Shown piece after piece: positions 15,885-24,452 of a stretch of 64,000 nucleotides of DNA. The translations under genes were made by a program, and so were the position numbers. The DNA comes from Methanosarcina sp. KYL-1. GTDB lineage: Archaea; Halobacteriota; Methanosarcinia; Methanosarcinales; Methanosarcinaceae. The stretch is from assembly GCF_024372725.1 (NCBI RefSeq), contig NZ_VOUA01000002.1:62001-126000 (forward strand). The letters are read 5' to 3'. How positions within the stretch are numbered: position 1 is the first letter of the stretch; the number at the start of each line of letters is the position of its first letter. A model generated the notes under the pieces. It was not told where the DNA came from and did no database searches. It saw nothing but the letters and a program-made list of their open reading frames with translations.

Positions 15885-17033
15885 ATGGATATAGTAAATG
15901 AGCACAGGGAAAAGTGCACACAATGCGGGCAGTGCCTGGAAGTATGCCCGCGCTATGAAGATCTCGGTTTAATTGAAAGCTTATACGGGTACCTTGAGGG
16001 GAAATCGGAAATCGAGCCTGATGCCCTGTTCCGCTGCCTGACCTGCGGACTGTGCGCCGGGGCCTGCCCTGAGGAACTGGGCATCAAGATGCTAATCTCT
16101 CCTGCCCGGCAGAAATGGGTGGGGGAAAAGGGGCTTTCCGACAGGCAGACAATGGTTGACCCTGATGCTGAGAATAATATCTTTAAAAAGATTGCCGAAA
16201 TGGGGGAAGTCTCCTCATACAGGGACGGCCCTGGTTCTGTAGTCTATTTCCCGGGCTGTGCCGGGACTTACATCAACACAAACATGGCAAAGGCGACAGT
16301 TGCATTGCTGAATAAAGCCGGGGTCGATTATACGGTCCTGAGCGGGCTTGACTACTGCTGCGGGGCCGTATCCGCAGGGGCAGGAAACCCGGGCCCGATC
16401 CTCAGGCACGGACAGAAGAACATCGGAGAAGTCCGGAAGAGAGGGGCAAAAGTCCTGATAACGGCCTGTCCCGGCTGCTTCAAGGCTTTTAAGGACATCT
16501 ATCCGAAAATGTTCGGGAACCTGGATTTCGAGGTCCTGCAGGTCTCCCAGTACCTGGAGCGCCTGATTGAAGAAGGCAAACTTGCCCCAAAAACAGCTCT
16601 CATAAACAGGGTCTTTTATCACGACCCCTGCCATCTGACGCGAGGGATGGGGGTGTACCGGGAAGCAAGAAATGTACTGGAAAAAATCCCGGGCACGGAA
16701 CTTGCCAACAGGACCCCTGAAAACTCGGCCTGCTGCGGGTTCGGGGGTGGGGTCAGGGTCAACTATCCCTCCGAGTCCCTGTCCGTAGCTTCGGACCGTT
16801 ACAGGGCTGCGGAAAAACTGGGCTGCGAAGTAATCATTACAAACTGCGGCGGCTGCATGCAGAACCTTGTCGAAGCCGGAAAAGATGAGAAAATCGAGGT
16901 CTTTGACCTTGCCGAATACCTTGCCAGGGCTTTCGGAATAAATGTCGAGCGGGATGACCGGAAAATGCTGGAACAGGTCAACAGGGTTTATAGGCTCTGT
17001 ATTTCGGGTTATGAAAGGGTTGATTCCCCGTGA
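15885..17033 (+). CDS. hdrD2: HdrD-like iron-sulfur protein
   Basis: This 382-residue protein has the plan of the catalytic HdrD subunit of heterodisulfide reductase. Two 4Fe-4S ferredoxin motifs come first (CTQCGQCLEVCP at about 11-22 and CLTCGLCAGACP at about 51-62), then two cysteine-rich CCG domains (DYCCGAVSAG and CCGFGGGV, each with a downstream Cys motif such as NCGGC). In Methanosarcina HdrDE reduces CoM-S-S-CoB using methanophenazine. This copy has no membrane partner gene here. A paralog next to methylamine genes is called hdrD2 in M. acetivorans as I recall; the symbol is tentative. Other members of the family are GlcF-like oxidoreductase subunits. SD GGAG precedes the ATG. Confidence 0.8.
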   Translation: MDIVNEHREKCTQCGQCLEVCPRYEDLGLIESLYGYLEGKSEIEPDALFRCLTCGLCAGACPEELGIKMLISPARQKWVGEKGLSDRQTMVDPDAENNIFKKIAEMGEVSSYRDGPGSVVYFPGCAGTYINTNMAKATVALLNKAGVDYTVLSGLDYCCGAVSAGAGNPGPILRHGQKNIGEVRKRGAKVLITACPGCFKAFKDIYPKMFGNLDFEVLQVSQYLERLIEEGKLAPKTALINRVFYHDPCHLTRGMGVYREARNVLEKIPGTELANRTPENSACCGFGGGVRVNYPSESLSVASDRYRAAEKLGCEVIITNCGGCMQNLVEAGKDEKIEVFDLAEYLARAFGINVERDDRKMLEQVNRVYRLCISGYERVDSP

Positions 17034-17138
17034 ATTTTTTCCTGTAAGCTCTTTCCCTTGAACTATGTGCCCTGGATCGTAAAAGGGCGTAACAGGATGT
17101 AAAAGGACAACCTTTGTTCAGCCAGGGTTCTATATTGA

Positions 17139-17236
17139 ATCTCTTTTACATCTCTTTTACACCTCTGGACCTTTCAGAGGATATCGGATCTCTTTTACGC
17201 CTCTTTACACCTCTGGATATTTCGGAGGTTGTCCGG
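17139..17236. repeat. Direct repeat of a hairpin unit, 49 bp x 2
   Basis: Two adjoining units (17139-17187 and 17188-17236) each read ATCTCTTTTAC, then a pyrimidine-rich stretch, then a hairpin such as CCTCTG-GACCTTT-CAGAGG. The second hairpin keeps pairing with changed bases (CCTC and GAGG). They lie between the HdrD-like gene and the methylamine operon promoter and may act in termination. Confidence 0.65.
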
Positions 17237-17655
17237 TTCCCGGCCCAGGGATCCTATATATATTCTTTTTGTTTTTTTTGATTATAGAGGGTCTTTGCAG
17301 GTCATGAACCTCCTGAAAGAAGATTTTCGAAGCACTGGAAAAAATAACCCTCTCTTTTTTAAGCTTCAAAATGGAACTATGGGTGTAAAATCAAAGTCGG
17401 GAGAGCGATGTTCTGTAAGGGACTGAAAAAGGAACTGAAAAGAAATGAAATCTTCCTGATCCATATCTTCCTGCGGTTTTTAAAAAAGAATATTTTCCCC
17501 TTTTCCTGTTTTTCTTCCCCTAAAGTTCTATTTTAATAGCTTGTATTTATATTTTCTGTTTTGTCTCCCCGGTTTTTCCTCAAACGACTTTCTATAAATC
17601 CTTATTACCAAAAACTATTTATAGAACCCCTATTTTCGTCGTCTCCTTTTCAAAA

Positions 17656-17667
17656 AAATATTTATAC
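17656..17667 (+). promoter_or_regulatory. TATA box of the mtbC-mttB-mttC operon
   Basis: AAATATTTATAC preceded by a purine-rich AAAA tract is the best archaeal TATA/BRE match upstream of mtbC. It predicts transcription from about 17690, giving a leader of roughly 340 bases. Confidence 0.55.
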
Positions 17668-17689
17668 CAGAAAAATGAACTCTAGTTTG

Positions 17690-18032
17690 GAGACATCTGT
17701 GTAATTGAGTTGAATTCCGGGAATAAAAATGGCACTTTACGAAATTCCCTCAACTCCGAAACTCGTGAACCCCATATCCGATGATCATGGTCCTCATTCA
17801 TGGTGATCATGGACTCCCACCCATGGTGATCATGCGCTGATCATGAGTTGTCCTCATGTCCTCGTAGCTCCCACTAATGAGACACATGAGTTTGTAACCC
17901 TCTTGGTCATTGATAATCGTGATATTTGTGAGACGCATTAGCTTATGCTCTCTTCCATCATGGTGAATCGTGATGATCATGGGTTTTGGGAAGTCTCCTG
18001 ATATTTGTTAAAAATAAAACGGAGGATGCATT
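17690..18032 (+). promoter_or_regulatory. Long 5' untranslated leader of mtbC with repeated TGATCA palindromes
   Basis: There is no reading frame of interest. The palindrome TGATCA occurs five times (17782, 17804, 17827, 17838, 17974), mostly within ATGGTGATCATG-like contexts, along with related CATGAG/CTCATG elements that can pair with one another. Long leaders are known for methyltransferase genes of Methanosarcina; control by this leader is inference. Confidence 0.5.
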
Positions 18033-18674
18033 ATTAGCAACGAAGAATTGCTTCAGGAACTTGCAAGCGCTGTAGTCTCTTGCAAGAAGGATACGGTGCT
18101 CGCTGCCGTGGAGAAGGCAAAAGGGGTACTTGATCCCTCCGAAATCATTGAAAAAGGACTTGCAGCAGGTATGAATGAAGTGGGCGTTCTCTTCGAGAGA
18201 GGCAAACTTTTCTTACCCCACGTGATGATGGCTGCTGACGCAATGACTGCCGGAGTTGCAGCCCTGGATGACCTCATGCCTGAAGGCTCTGCCAGCTCGA
18301 AAATGGGCGTTATTGTGAACGGTACCGTGGAAGGCGATGTCCATGACATCGGGAAATCCATCGTATCCACCATGCTCCAGTCCGCTGGTTTTGAAGTATA
18401 TGACATCGGCCGTGATGTCCCGATCAAGAACTTTGTCGAAAAGGCAAAGGAAGTCAACGCTAACATGATCGGGCTTTCCGCTCTTATGACCACCACCCTG
18501 CCCGGCCAGAGGGACGTTATCGAACTCCTGAAGGAAGAGGGGCTCAGGGAAAAGGTAAAGGTCATGATCGGAGGCGCTCCGGCTACCCAGGCCTGGGCTG
18601 ACAAAATCGGTGCAGACTGCTATGCTGAAAACGCAAGCGAAGCTGTTACCAAAGCAAAAGAACTGCTCTTGTAA
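18033..18674 (+). CDS. mtbC: Dimethylamine corrinoid protein MtbC, apparent ATT start
   Basis: MtbC carries the methyl group from dimethylamine (MtbB) to the methylcobalamin:CoM methyltransferase MtbA. The N-terminal helical cap runs to about residue 90. The cobalamin domain has [13 protein letters not shown] with D-x-H-x-x-G giving the lower-axial histidine, then SALMTTT and [16 protein letters not shown]. Identification as MtbC rather than MttC rests on gene order and overall sequence. The first standard start, TTG at 18048, would delete residues and lies far from GGAGG (18021-18025). At 7-base spacing is ATT-AGC at 18033, a one-base variant of ATG-AGC, taken as start; this gives 213 residues. 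mttB follows after 26 bases. Confidence 0.88.
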   Translation: MSNEELLQELASAVVSCKKDTVLAAVEKAKGVLDPSEIIEKGLAAGMNEVGVLFERGKLFLPHVMMAADAMTAGVAALDDLMPEGSASSKMGVIVNGTVEGDVHDIGKSIVSTMLQSAGFEVYDIGRDVPIKNFVEKAKEVNANMIGLSALMTTTLPGQRDVIELLKEEGLREKVKVMIGGAPATQAWADKIGADCYAENASEAVTKAKELLL

Positions 18675-18700
18675 ATTATTCTTTTTCGGAGGTTACAAAA

Positions 18701-20188
18701 ATGGCAAAATGTAATGCAAATGCAGGATTCAACGCACTTAACGGTGTGGAATTAAACCTTTTTACGAATGACGAACTTAAGGCAATTCACTACGCCTCTA
18801 TGGAAGTTCTGATGGACCCCGGTGTCCAGGTCTCTGACCCGGAAGCCAGGCAGATCTTCAAGGAAAATGGCTGTGAAGTTGACGAGAAGACTCAAATTGT
18901 AAAGATCCCTGAATATCTCGTAAGGAGAGCCCTTCAGCTCGCTCCCTCCAGGTTTGTCCTCTGGGGCCGCGACAAGAAGTACAACACCGTACAGGAGTCC
19001 GGCGGTAAGGTTCACTGGACCTGCTTCGGTACCGGTGTCAAGATGTGCAAGTTCCAGGACGGCAAGTACGTAACCGTTGACTCCGTGGAACAGGACATCG
19101 CAGACATCGCAAAGCTTTGTGACTGGGCAGAAAACATCGACTACTTCTCCCTCCCGGTGTCCGCAAGGGACATTGCAGGCCAGGGTGCCCAGGACGTCCA
19201 CGAGACCTTTACTCCTCTTACCAACACTGCAAAACACTTCCACCACATTGACCCCGTCGGCGAAAACGTCGAATACTACTGGGACATCGCAAAAGCCTAC
19301 TACGGCGGCGACGAAGAAGAAGCCAGGAAGAAGCCTATCTTCTCCATGCTCCTCTGCCCGACCAGCCCGCTCGAGCTCAGTGTCAACGCTTGCCAGGTCA
19401 TCATTAAGGGTGCCCGCCTCGGTATCCCCGTAAACGTCCTGAGTATGGCAATGTCCGGTGGATCCTCTCCTGTATACCTTGCAGGAACCCTTGTGACCCA
19501 CAATGCCGAAGTCCTCTCCGGTATCACCCTCGCCCAGCTCACAGTACCCGGAACCAAAGTCTGGTACGGAAGTTCCACCACCACCTTCGACCTGAAGAAG
19601 GGTACTGCGCCCGTCGGATCTCCCGAACTCGGCCTGATCAGCGCATCCGTCGCAAAGCTCGCCCAGTTCTATGGCCTCCCCGCATTCGTGGCAGGCACCT
19701 AGTCTGATGCAAAGGTCCCGGACGACCAGGCTGGACACGAGAAGACCATGACCTGCCTCCTTCCCGCCCTCGCAGGGGCAAACACCCTCTACGGCGCCGG
19801 GATGCTTGAGCTTGGTATGACCTTCTCCATGGAACAGCTCGTTATTGACAACGATATCATCAAGATGACCAAGAAGGCTCTGCAGGGAGTCCCTGTCAAT
19901 GAGGAAACCCTCGCAGTCGAGTCTATCCAGAAAGTCGGCATCGGAAACAACTTCCTCGCTCTCAAACAGACCAGGCAGCTTGTGAACTACCCCTCCGACC
20001 CCATGCTCATCGACAGGCGCATGTTCGGTGACTGGGCAGCAGCCGGCGCAAAGGACCTTGCAACCGCTGCACACGAAAAGGTCGTAGACGTTCTCAAGAA
20101 CCACGTAGTTAAACCAATCGATGCAGACATCCTCAAGGACATGAAGGCAGTTGTCGACAGAGCTGACAAAGCCTTCAGAGGCATGTAA
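18701..20188 (+). CDS. mttB: Trimethylamine methyltransferase MttB with pyrrolysine
   Basis: MttB demethylates trimethylamine and methylates the Co(I) corrinoid of MttC. The reading frame is interrupted at 19700-19702 by TAG, codon 334, within VAGT-TAG-SDAKVPD, and continues without other stops to TAA at 20186-20188. The total of 495 codons is the usual MttB length. In this family the amber is decoded as pyrrolysine, whose imine ring binds the substrate amine. Annotation that stops at 19702 would wrongly give a truncated protein plus a second fragment. SD GGAGG lies ahead of the ATG. mttC follows after 32 bases. Confidence 0.97.
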
Positions 20189-20220
20189 TTACAATATCAG
20201 GATATTCAGGAGATCTAAAA

Positions 20221-20871
20221 ATGGCAAGCACAGAAGCAATCATTGCAAAAGCAAAAGACGCAATCACTGATTTTGACGAAGACCTCGCAGCAGAAGTCGC
20301 AGAAGAAGCTCTTGCAGCAGGAATTGACCCTGTAGAACTCATTGAGAAGGGCTTTACCGCAGGCATGCTGGAAGTAGGGGAACAGTTCGAACAGGGCACC
20401 CTTTTCCTCCCCCACGTTCTTGCAGCTGCAGAAGCAATGAACGCAGGCATTGAAGTCATCAAGCCGGAAATGGAGAAGCGCAAATCCCAGACCAAGAGCC
20501 TTGGAACCGTTGTCATCGGAACCATCGAAGGTGACATCCACTCCATCGGAAAGGACATCGTTGCCTCCATGCTCAACATCGCAGGCTTCAAAGTTGTGGA
20601 CCTCGGAAGGGACGTCCCCATCGCTGCCTTTGTTGAAAAGGTAAAGGAACTCAAACCCCAGATTGTTGCATCCTCTGCCCTTATGACCACCACCATGGTC
20701 AACCAGATCCAGATCGAAGAACAGCTCAAGGAAGCAGGTGTCCGCGACCAGGTTAAGACCATGGTCGGAGGCGCCCCTGTAACCCAGGACTGGGCAGACA
20801 AGATCGGCGCAGACATCTACGGTGAAAGCGCCACCGATGCCGTTAGCAAGGTTAAAGCAGCCTTACTCTAA
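20221..20871 (+). CDS. mttC: Trimethylamine corrinoid protein MttC
   Basis: This 216-residue corrinoid protein is the methyl acceptor of MttB. It has a four-helix cap followed by the cobalamin domain with GTIEGDIHSIGKD (axial His), ASSALMTTTMV and [18 protein letters not shown]. It is a paralog of MtbC in the same operon but clearly diverged. A 9-bp perfect hairpin begins 15 bases after the stop. Confidence 0.94.
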   Translation: MASTEAIIAKAKDAITDFDEDLAAEVAEEALAAGIDPVELIEKGFTAGMLEVGEQFEQGTLFLPHVLAAAEAMNAGIEVIKPEMEKRKSQTKSLGTVVIGTIEGDIHSIGKDIVASMLNIAGFKVVDLGRDVPIAAFVEKVKELKPQIVASSALMTTTMVNQIQIEEQLKEAGVRDQVKTMVGGAPVTQDWADKIGADIYGESATDAVSKVKAALL

Positions 20872-20885
20872 AACGGCACTCAACG

Positions 20886-20917
20886 CAGAAAATGTGTTCT
20901 TTTGAATGCATTTTCTG
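20886..20917 (+). terminator. Hairpin after mttC
   Basis: CAGAAAATG (20886-20894) pairs perfectly with CATTTTCTG (20909-20917) around a 14-base loop, with T-rich sequence behind. It could end or process the mtbC-mttB-mttC transcript. Confidence 0.5.
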
Positions 20918-21015
20918 TGTAAATCTTTATTTTGTGCAGTTTTCGCGGAACCGCCAGCTGTGGATATAGACAATTAACTCTTGCAGGTCATACCCAACTT
21001 TACGGGAATTTCCTT

Positions 21016-21305
21016 AAAACGGCTGTATAAAACAACTCTTCAAAATGGCAAAAAACGGTTGTTAATACGGCTATTAAAAAACTGCAATTTAAACACGGCA
21101 ATTGAAAAACAGTTGTTGAAAATGGCTTTAAGGTTAAAATGGCAACTAAACGATCGTTAAAAACGGCAACTGAATGACGATTGTTAAAAAACGGCTTTAA
21201 GGTTCAAAACGGCAACTAAAAACGATTGTTAAAAATGGCAACTAAAAACGATTGTTAAAAACGGCAATTGAAAAAACGATTGTTAAAAATTGCAGTTTGA
21301 AAAAC
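21016..21305. repeat. Degenerate tandem repeats between mttC and mttP
   Basis: About 290 bases consist of short alternating blocks: AAAACGGCAACT or AAAATGGCAACT, then AAAAACGATTGTT or AACAGTTGTT, repeated ten or more times with drift, plus two GGCTTTAAGGTT copies. No reading frame of value. The region separates the corrinoid/MttB operon from mttP. Confidence 0.8.
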
Positions 21306-21443
21306 GGAAAGCAATTCCCGGAGATATGATATCCACTGGAGAGGGTTCCCAGGCTGCATTTTCCGGCTGCGGAATATGGGCAGGTCCCTATCGCTGCCCT
21401 GAAGGGAGTTCTGCAGACGCCAGGAAAAATGGAGGGAGTTTTT

Positions 21444-22490
21444 GTGGATTTGAAAAGCTTAAAAAAACAGGAAAGCAAGAGAAAGATCAGTAAAGGGTAT
21501 ATGTGGGCCCTTTTCTGTGCTGTGTTCTGGGGTATCTGGTATCTTCCAGGGACCGTTGTGTGGGTGCTGAACCCGTTTGATGAAATGTACGGCGCTATTG
21601 CCGAAACCGGCGGAGACGGCACAGCTCTTATTGTAACTGCCGTGCTGATTACGGCCTTTAATGCACTTACTGTCATGCTAGCGCTTATGCTCTGGAACGG
21701 AGTACTTGGCAAATACGGGGAACTTGTCCGGACAATGAAAGAATTCCACCCGTGTTCCAAGTGGTTCTTCCTTGCCTCGATTTTCGGAGGCCCGATGGCA
21801 ATTCTCGGTTCATTTATTGCTATGGGCTTTATCGGCGGAGCATTCGCAGCTGTTGCGGCTCTCCTTTACCCTGTGGTGGGCTCGATTCTTGCCTATTACT
21901 GGTACGGGGAAAAGATCTCCAAGAGAGCGGCAATCGGCATCGGTGTCATCATTGTAGGAGGCGTCACGATCTTCGGAGGCGGGCTTCTGACCGAGCTTTC
22001 CTCAGGCAATGTCCAGTGGATCGGATACCTTGGAGGTTTGATGGCTGCTGCCGGCTGGGGCATTGAAGGTGCAATCGCAGGAAAAGGTCTCGACATTTCC
22101 GAGCCCGATGTGGGGCTGACCCTCAGGTTCGTCGGAGAAAACATCATCTGGTGGATCATTATTGTCCCTATACTCGCAGTTTTCGGCTACCCGATGTATT
22201 CCTTTGCACTCCAGGCCTTTGAACCCATGACCCTGCTGGTCCTGATCTTCGCAGGGATTACCTTTGGTTTCTGTTATGTCTGCTGGTACAAGTCCTTCCC
22301 GCTTATCGGGGTTGGAAGAGGCCAGGGTATCGGAAACCTCTACGGGCTGTTTGCTATCATCTTCATTTTCCTCTTCTTCGGAGATGTCCCGCAGTGGACT
22401 ATCCTTGTCGGAGGCACTCTCTGTGTTATTGGCAGTTTCGTTATGTTTACGGAAGATACAAGTGAACTTGAAACTCTGAGAGGTGAGTGA
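21444..22490 (+). CDS. mttP: Trimethylamine permease MttP
   Basis: This protein of about 348 residues has roughly ten membrane helices and the two-part layout of EamA/DMT-type transporters. It corresponds by position and sequence to MttP, the putative trimethylamine transporter of Methanosarcina. A GTG at 21444 lies 7 bases after GGAGG and is preferred to the ATG at 21429, which itself overlaps the ribosome binding site. Transport of trimethylamine is inferred from gene context in the family. Its end nearly touches the next small gene. Confidence 0.85.
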   Translation: MDLKSLKKQESKRKISKGYMWALFCAVFWGIWYLPGTVVWVLNPFDEMYGAIAETGGDGTALIVTAVLITAFNALTVMLALMLWNGVLGKYGELVRTMKEFHPCSKWFFLASIFGGPMAILGSFIAMGFIGGAFAAVAALLYPVVGSILAYYWYGEKISKRAAIGIGVIIVGGVTIFGGGLLTELSSGNVQWIGYLGGLMAAAGWGIEGAIAGKGLDISEPDVGLTLRFVGENIIWWIIIVPILAVFGYPMYSFALQAFEPMTLLVLIFAGITFGFCYVCWYKSFPLIGVGRGQGIGNLYGLFAIIFIFLFFGDVPQWTILVGGTLCVIGSFVMFTEDTSELETLRGE

Positions 22491-22491
22491 A

Positions 22492-22788
22492 GTGAGCGGA
22501 AACCGTCCTATTAAATTCAGGATTCTGGAAATCTTGCTGGATGGAAAAGAACGATGGAACTATGAGGTCGTTTCAAAGATCCAGGAAGAGTACGGCATGA
22601 GGAGCAATTTTCACAGGGACAGCATCAACTTCGACATCCTTGAACTGGCATCCGGAGGGATGCTGAAGGACGTGGAGCAGAAAGTCGACGAGGATGGGAT
22701 CTACAAAAAAGGTTTCCTCCTGCACAAATACGTGATCACCGACTTCGGGAAAGCCCGCGGCTCTGATGCCTGCCTGAGATATGTGTAA
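22492..22788 (+). CDS. Winged-helix-like small protein between mttP and mtbB
   Basis: This 98-residue protein starts at GTG 22492, one base after the mttP stop (an earlier in-frame GTG at 22483 overlaps mttP). The layout IKFRILEILLDGKERWNYEVVSK, then a second helix pair and a strand hairpin ending HKYVITDFGKA, resembles PadR-type winged-helix regulators. No close functional relative is known to me. Translational coupling to mttP suggests a role in methylamine gene control or in the transporter, but that is inference. Confidence 0.7.
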   Translation: MSGNRPIKFRILEILLDGKERWNYEVVSKIQEEYGMRSNFHRDSINFDILELASGGMLKDVEQKVDEDGIYKKGFLLHKYVITDFGKARGSDACLRYV

Positions 22789-22808
22789 TCTTTAACGGAG
22801 GTTAAATC

Positions 22809-22958
22809 ATGACACAAACAGCAGCGGCTCTGGAAGCTTACAATGCGTACTGGGCAAACTCCTTCATTCCTGCCGGGGACGTTATGTGGATGGTCCTCAT
22901 CCTGGTCCTGGCGGTAATAGCCCTCTGGCAGGCAAGGACCTTCGTCTCGAAGTTCTGA
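22809..22958 (+). CDS. Small single-pass membrane protein in the methylamine operon (49 aa)
   Basis: ATG at 22809 follows CGGAGGTTAAATC, a strong ribosome binding site. The 49-residue product has a polar N-terminus with YNAYWANSF and a single membrane helix from about residue 26 to 43 (MWMVLILVLAVIALW), with a short basic tail. It sits between the winged-helix gene and mtbB with short gaps. It may assist MttP or another membrane component. No known family. Confidence 0.7.
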   Translation: MTQTAAALEAYNAYWANSFIPAGDVMWMVLILVLAVIALWQARTFVSKF

Positions 22959-23022
22959 ACCCCTATACACAGCTTTCCATATCTGATCTTTCCATATCTA
23001 ATAATTCACAAAGGTGTAAAAA

Positions 23023-24426
23023 ATGGCAACTGAATATGCTTTGAGGATGGGAGACGGTAAACGTATCTTCCTTACCAAAGAAAAGATTGTTGAGGAAATC
23101 GAGGCAGGTATGGCTAACGCCGCCGACCTCGGCGAGATTCCTGACCTCAGCGCTGATGAACTTGACAAGCTCGTGGAAATCCTGACTATGCCCGGAAAGG
23201 CAGTCAGTGTCGAGCAGGGCATGGAAGTCCCTGTAACCCACGACATCGGTACACTCAGGCTTGACGGGGACCAGGGCAACAGCGGTGTGGGCATTCCCTC
23301 CAGCCGCCTTGTCGGCTGCATGATGCACGAGCGGGCCTTTGGCGCAGACACCATGGAACTCGGACACATCGACTACAGCTACAAGCCTGTAAAGCCGGTT
23401 GTTGCAAACGAGTGCCAGGCAATGGAAGTCTGCCAGCAGAACATGGTCATCCCTCTCTTCTACGGGGCAATGCCGAACATGGGGCTCTACTACACCCCCG
23501 ACGGACCCTTTGAGAACCCGGGAGACCTTATGAAGGCCTTCAAGATCCAGGAAGCCTGGGACTCTATGGAACACGCCGCAGAGCACCTCTCCAGGGACAC
23601 CGTATGGGTTATGCAGAAGCTCTTTGCCTCCGGGGCAGACGGTGTGAACTTTGACACCACCGGAGCAGCCGGGGACGCAGACATGTACGGCACCCTCCAC
23701 GCAATCGAGGCTCTCAGGAAGGAATTCCCGAACATGTACATCGAAGCCGGAATGGCCGGGGAATGTGTGCTCGGTATGCACGGCAACCTGCAGTACGACG
23801 GTACAACCCTCGCAGGCCTCTGGCCGCACCAGCAGGCACCCCTGATCGCAAAGGCAGGCGCAAACGTCTTCGGTCCAGTGTGCAACACCAACACCAGCAA
23901 GACTTCCCCCTGGAACCTTGCCAGGGCTGTCACCTTCATGAAGGCAGCTGTTGAAGCCTCCACTATCCCCTGTCACGTTGACATGGGTATGGGTGTAGGC
24001 GGAATCCCGATGCTCGAGACCCCACCCATCGACGCCGTTACCAGAGCCAGCAAGGCAATGGTCGAGATTGCCGGCGTCGACGGCATATAGATCGGGGTCG
24101 GCGACCCAATGGGTATGCCGATTTCCCACATCATGGCCTCCGGTATGACCGGTATCAGGGCCGCAGGTGACCTCGTTGCAAGGATGGAATTCTCAAAGAA
24201 CATGAGGATCGGAGAAGCCAAGGAGTACGTCGCAAAGAAGCTCGGAGTCGAAACCATGGACCTCTCGGACGAGCACGTCATGCGTGAACTCCGTGAAGAG
24301 CTTGACATCGGCGTCATCACCTCCGTGCCCGGCGCAGCCAAAGGCATTGCAGCAAAGATGAACATCGAGAAGCTTCTCGACGTCAAGATCAACTCCTGCG
24401 ATCTCTTCAGAAGACAGACCCAGTAA
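23023..24426 (+). CDS. mtbB: Dimethylamine methyltransferase MtbB with pyrrolysine
   Basis: MtbB transfers a methyl group from dimethylamine to the corrinoid of MtbC. The frame is read through TAG at 24088-24090, codon 356, in GVDGI-TAG-IGVGDP, and ends at TAA 24424-24426. The total is 467 residues, the usual MtbB length, with the pyrrolysine at the usual place. Without readthrough the C-terminal quarter ([16 protein letters not shown] onward) would be lost. A hairpin follows the stop. It lies 64 bases after the small membrane protein gene, with no promoter of its own evident in the gap. Confidence 0.97.
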
Positions 24427-24432
24427 GTGAGC

Positions 24433-24452
24433 ATTCGGGCTGCTGCCCGAAT
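24433..24452 (+). terminator. Hairpin after mtbB
   Basis: ATTCGGGC pairs with GCCCGAAT around a TGCT loop, six bases downstream of the mtbB stop codon. The U-tract is weak, but the stem is perfect. Confidence 0.5.

Noticed and set aside
17229-17426. A 65-codon frame upstream of the methylamine operon.
   Set aside because: No ribosome binding site, no protein-like composition, and it overlaps low-complexity leader sequence.
18026-18037. A tiny frame ATG-CAT-TAT-TAG overlapping the mtbC start, as a pyrrolysine-sensing leader peptide.
   Set aside because: The ATG directly follows GGAGG with no spacing, so initiation there is unlikely, and the match is short enough to be chance.
18752-20104. 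A 450-codon minus-strand frame opposite mttB.
   Set aside because: It is antisense to a well-identified gene and has no start signals or recognisable domains.
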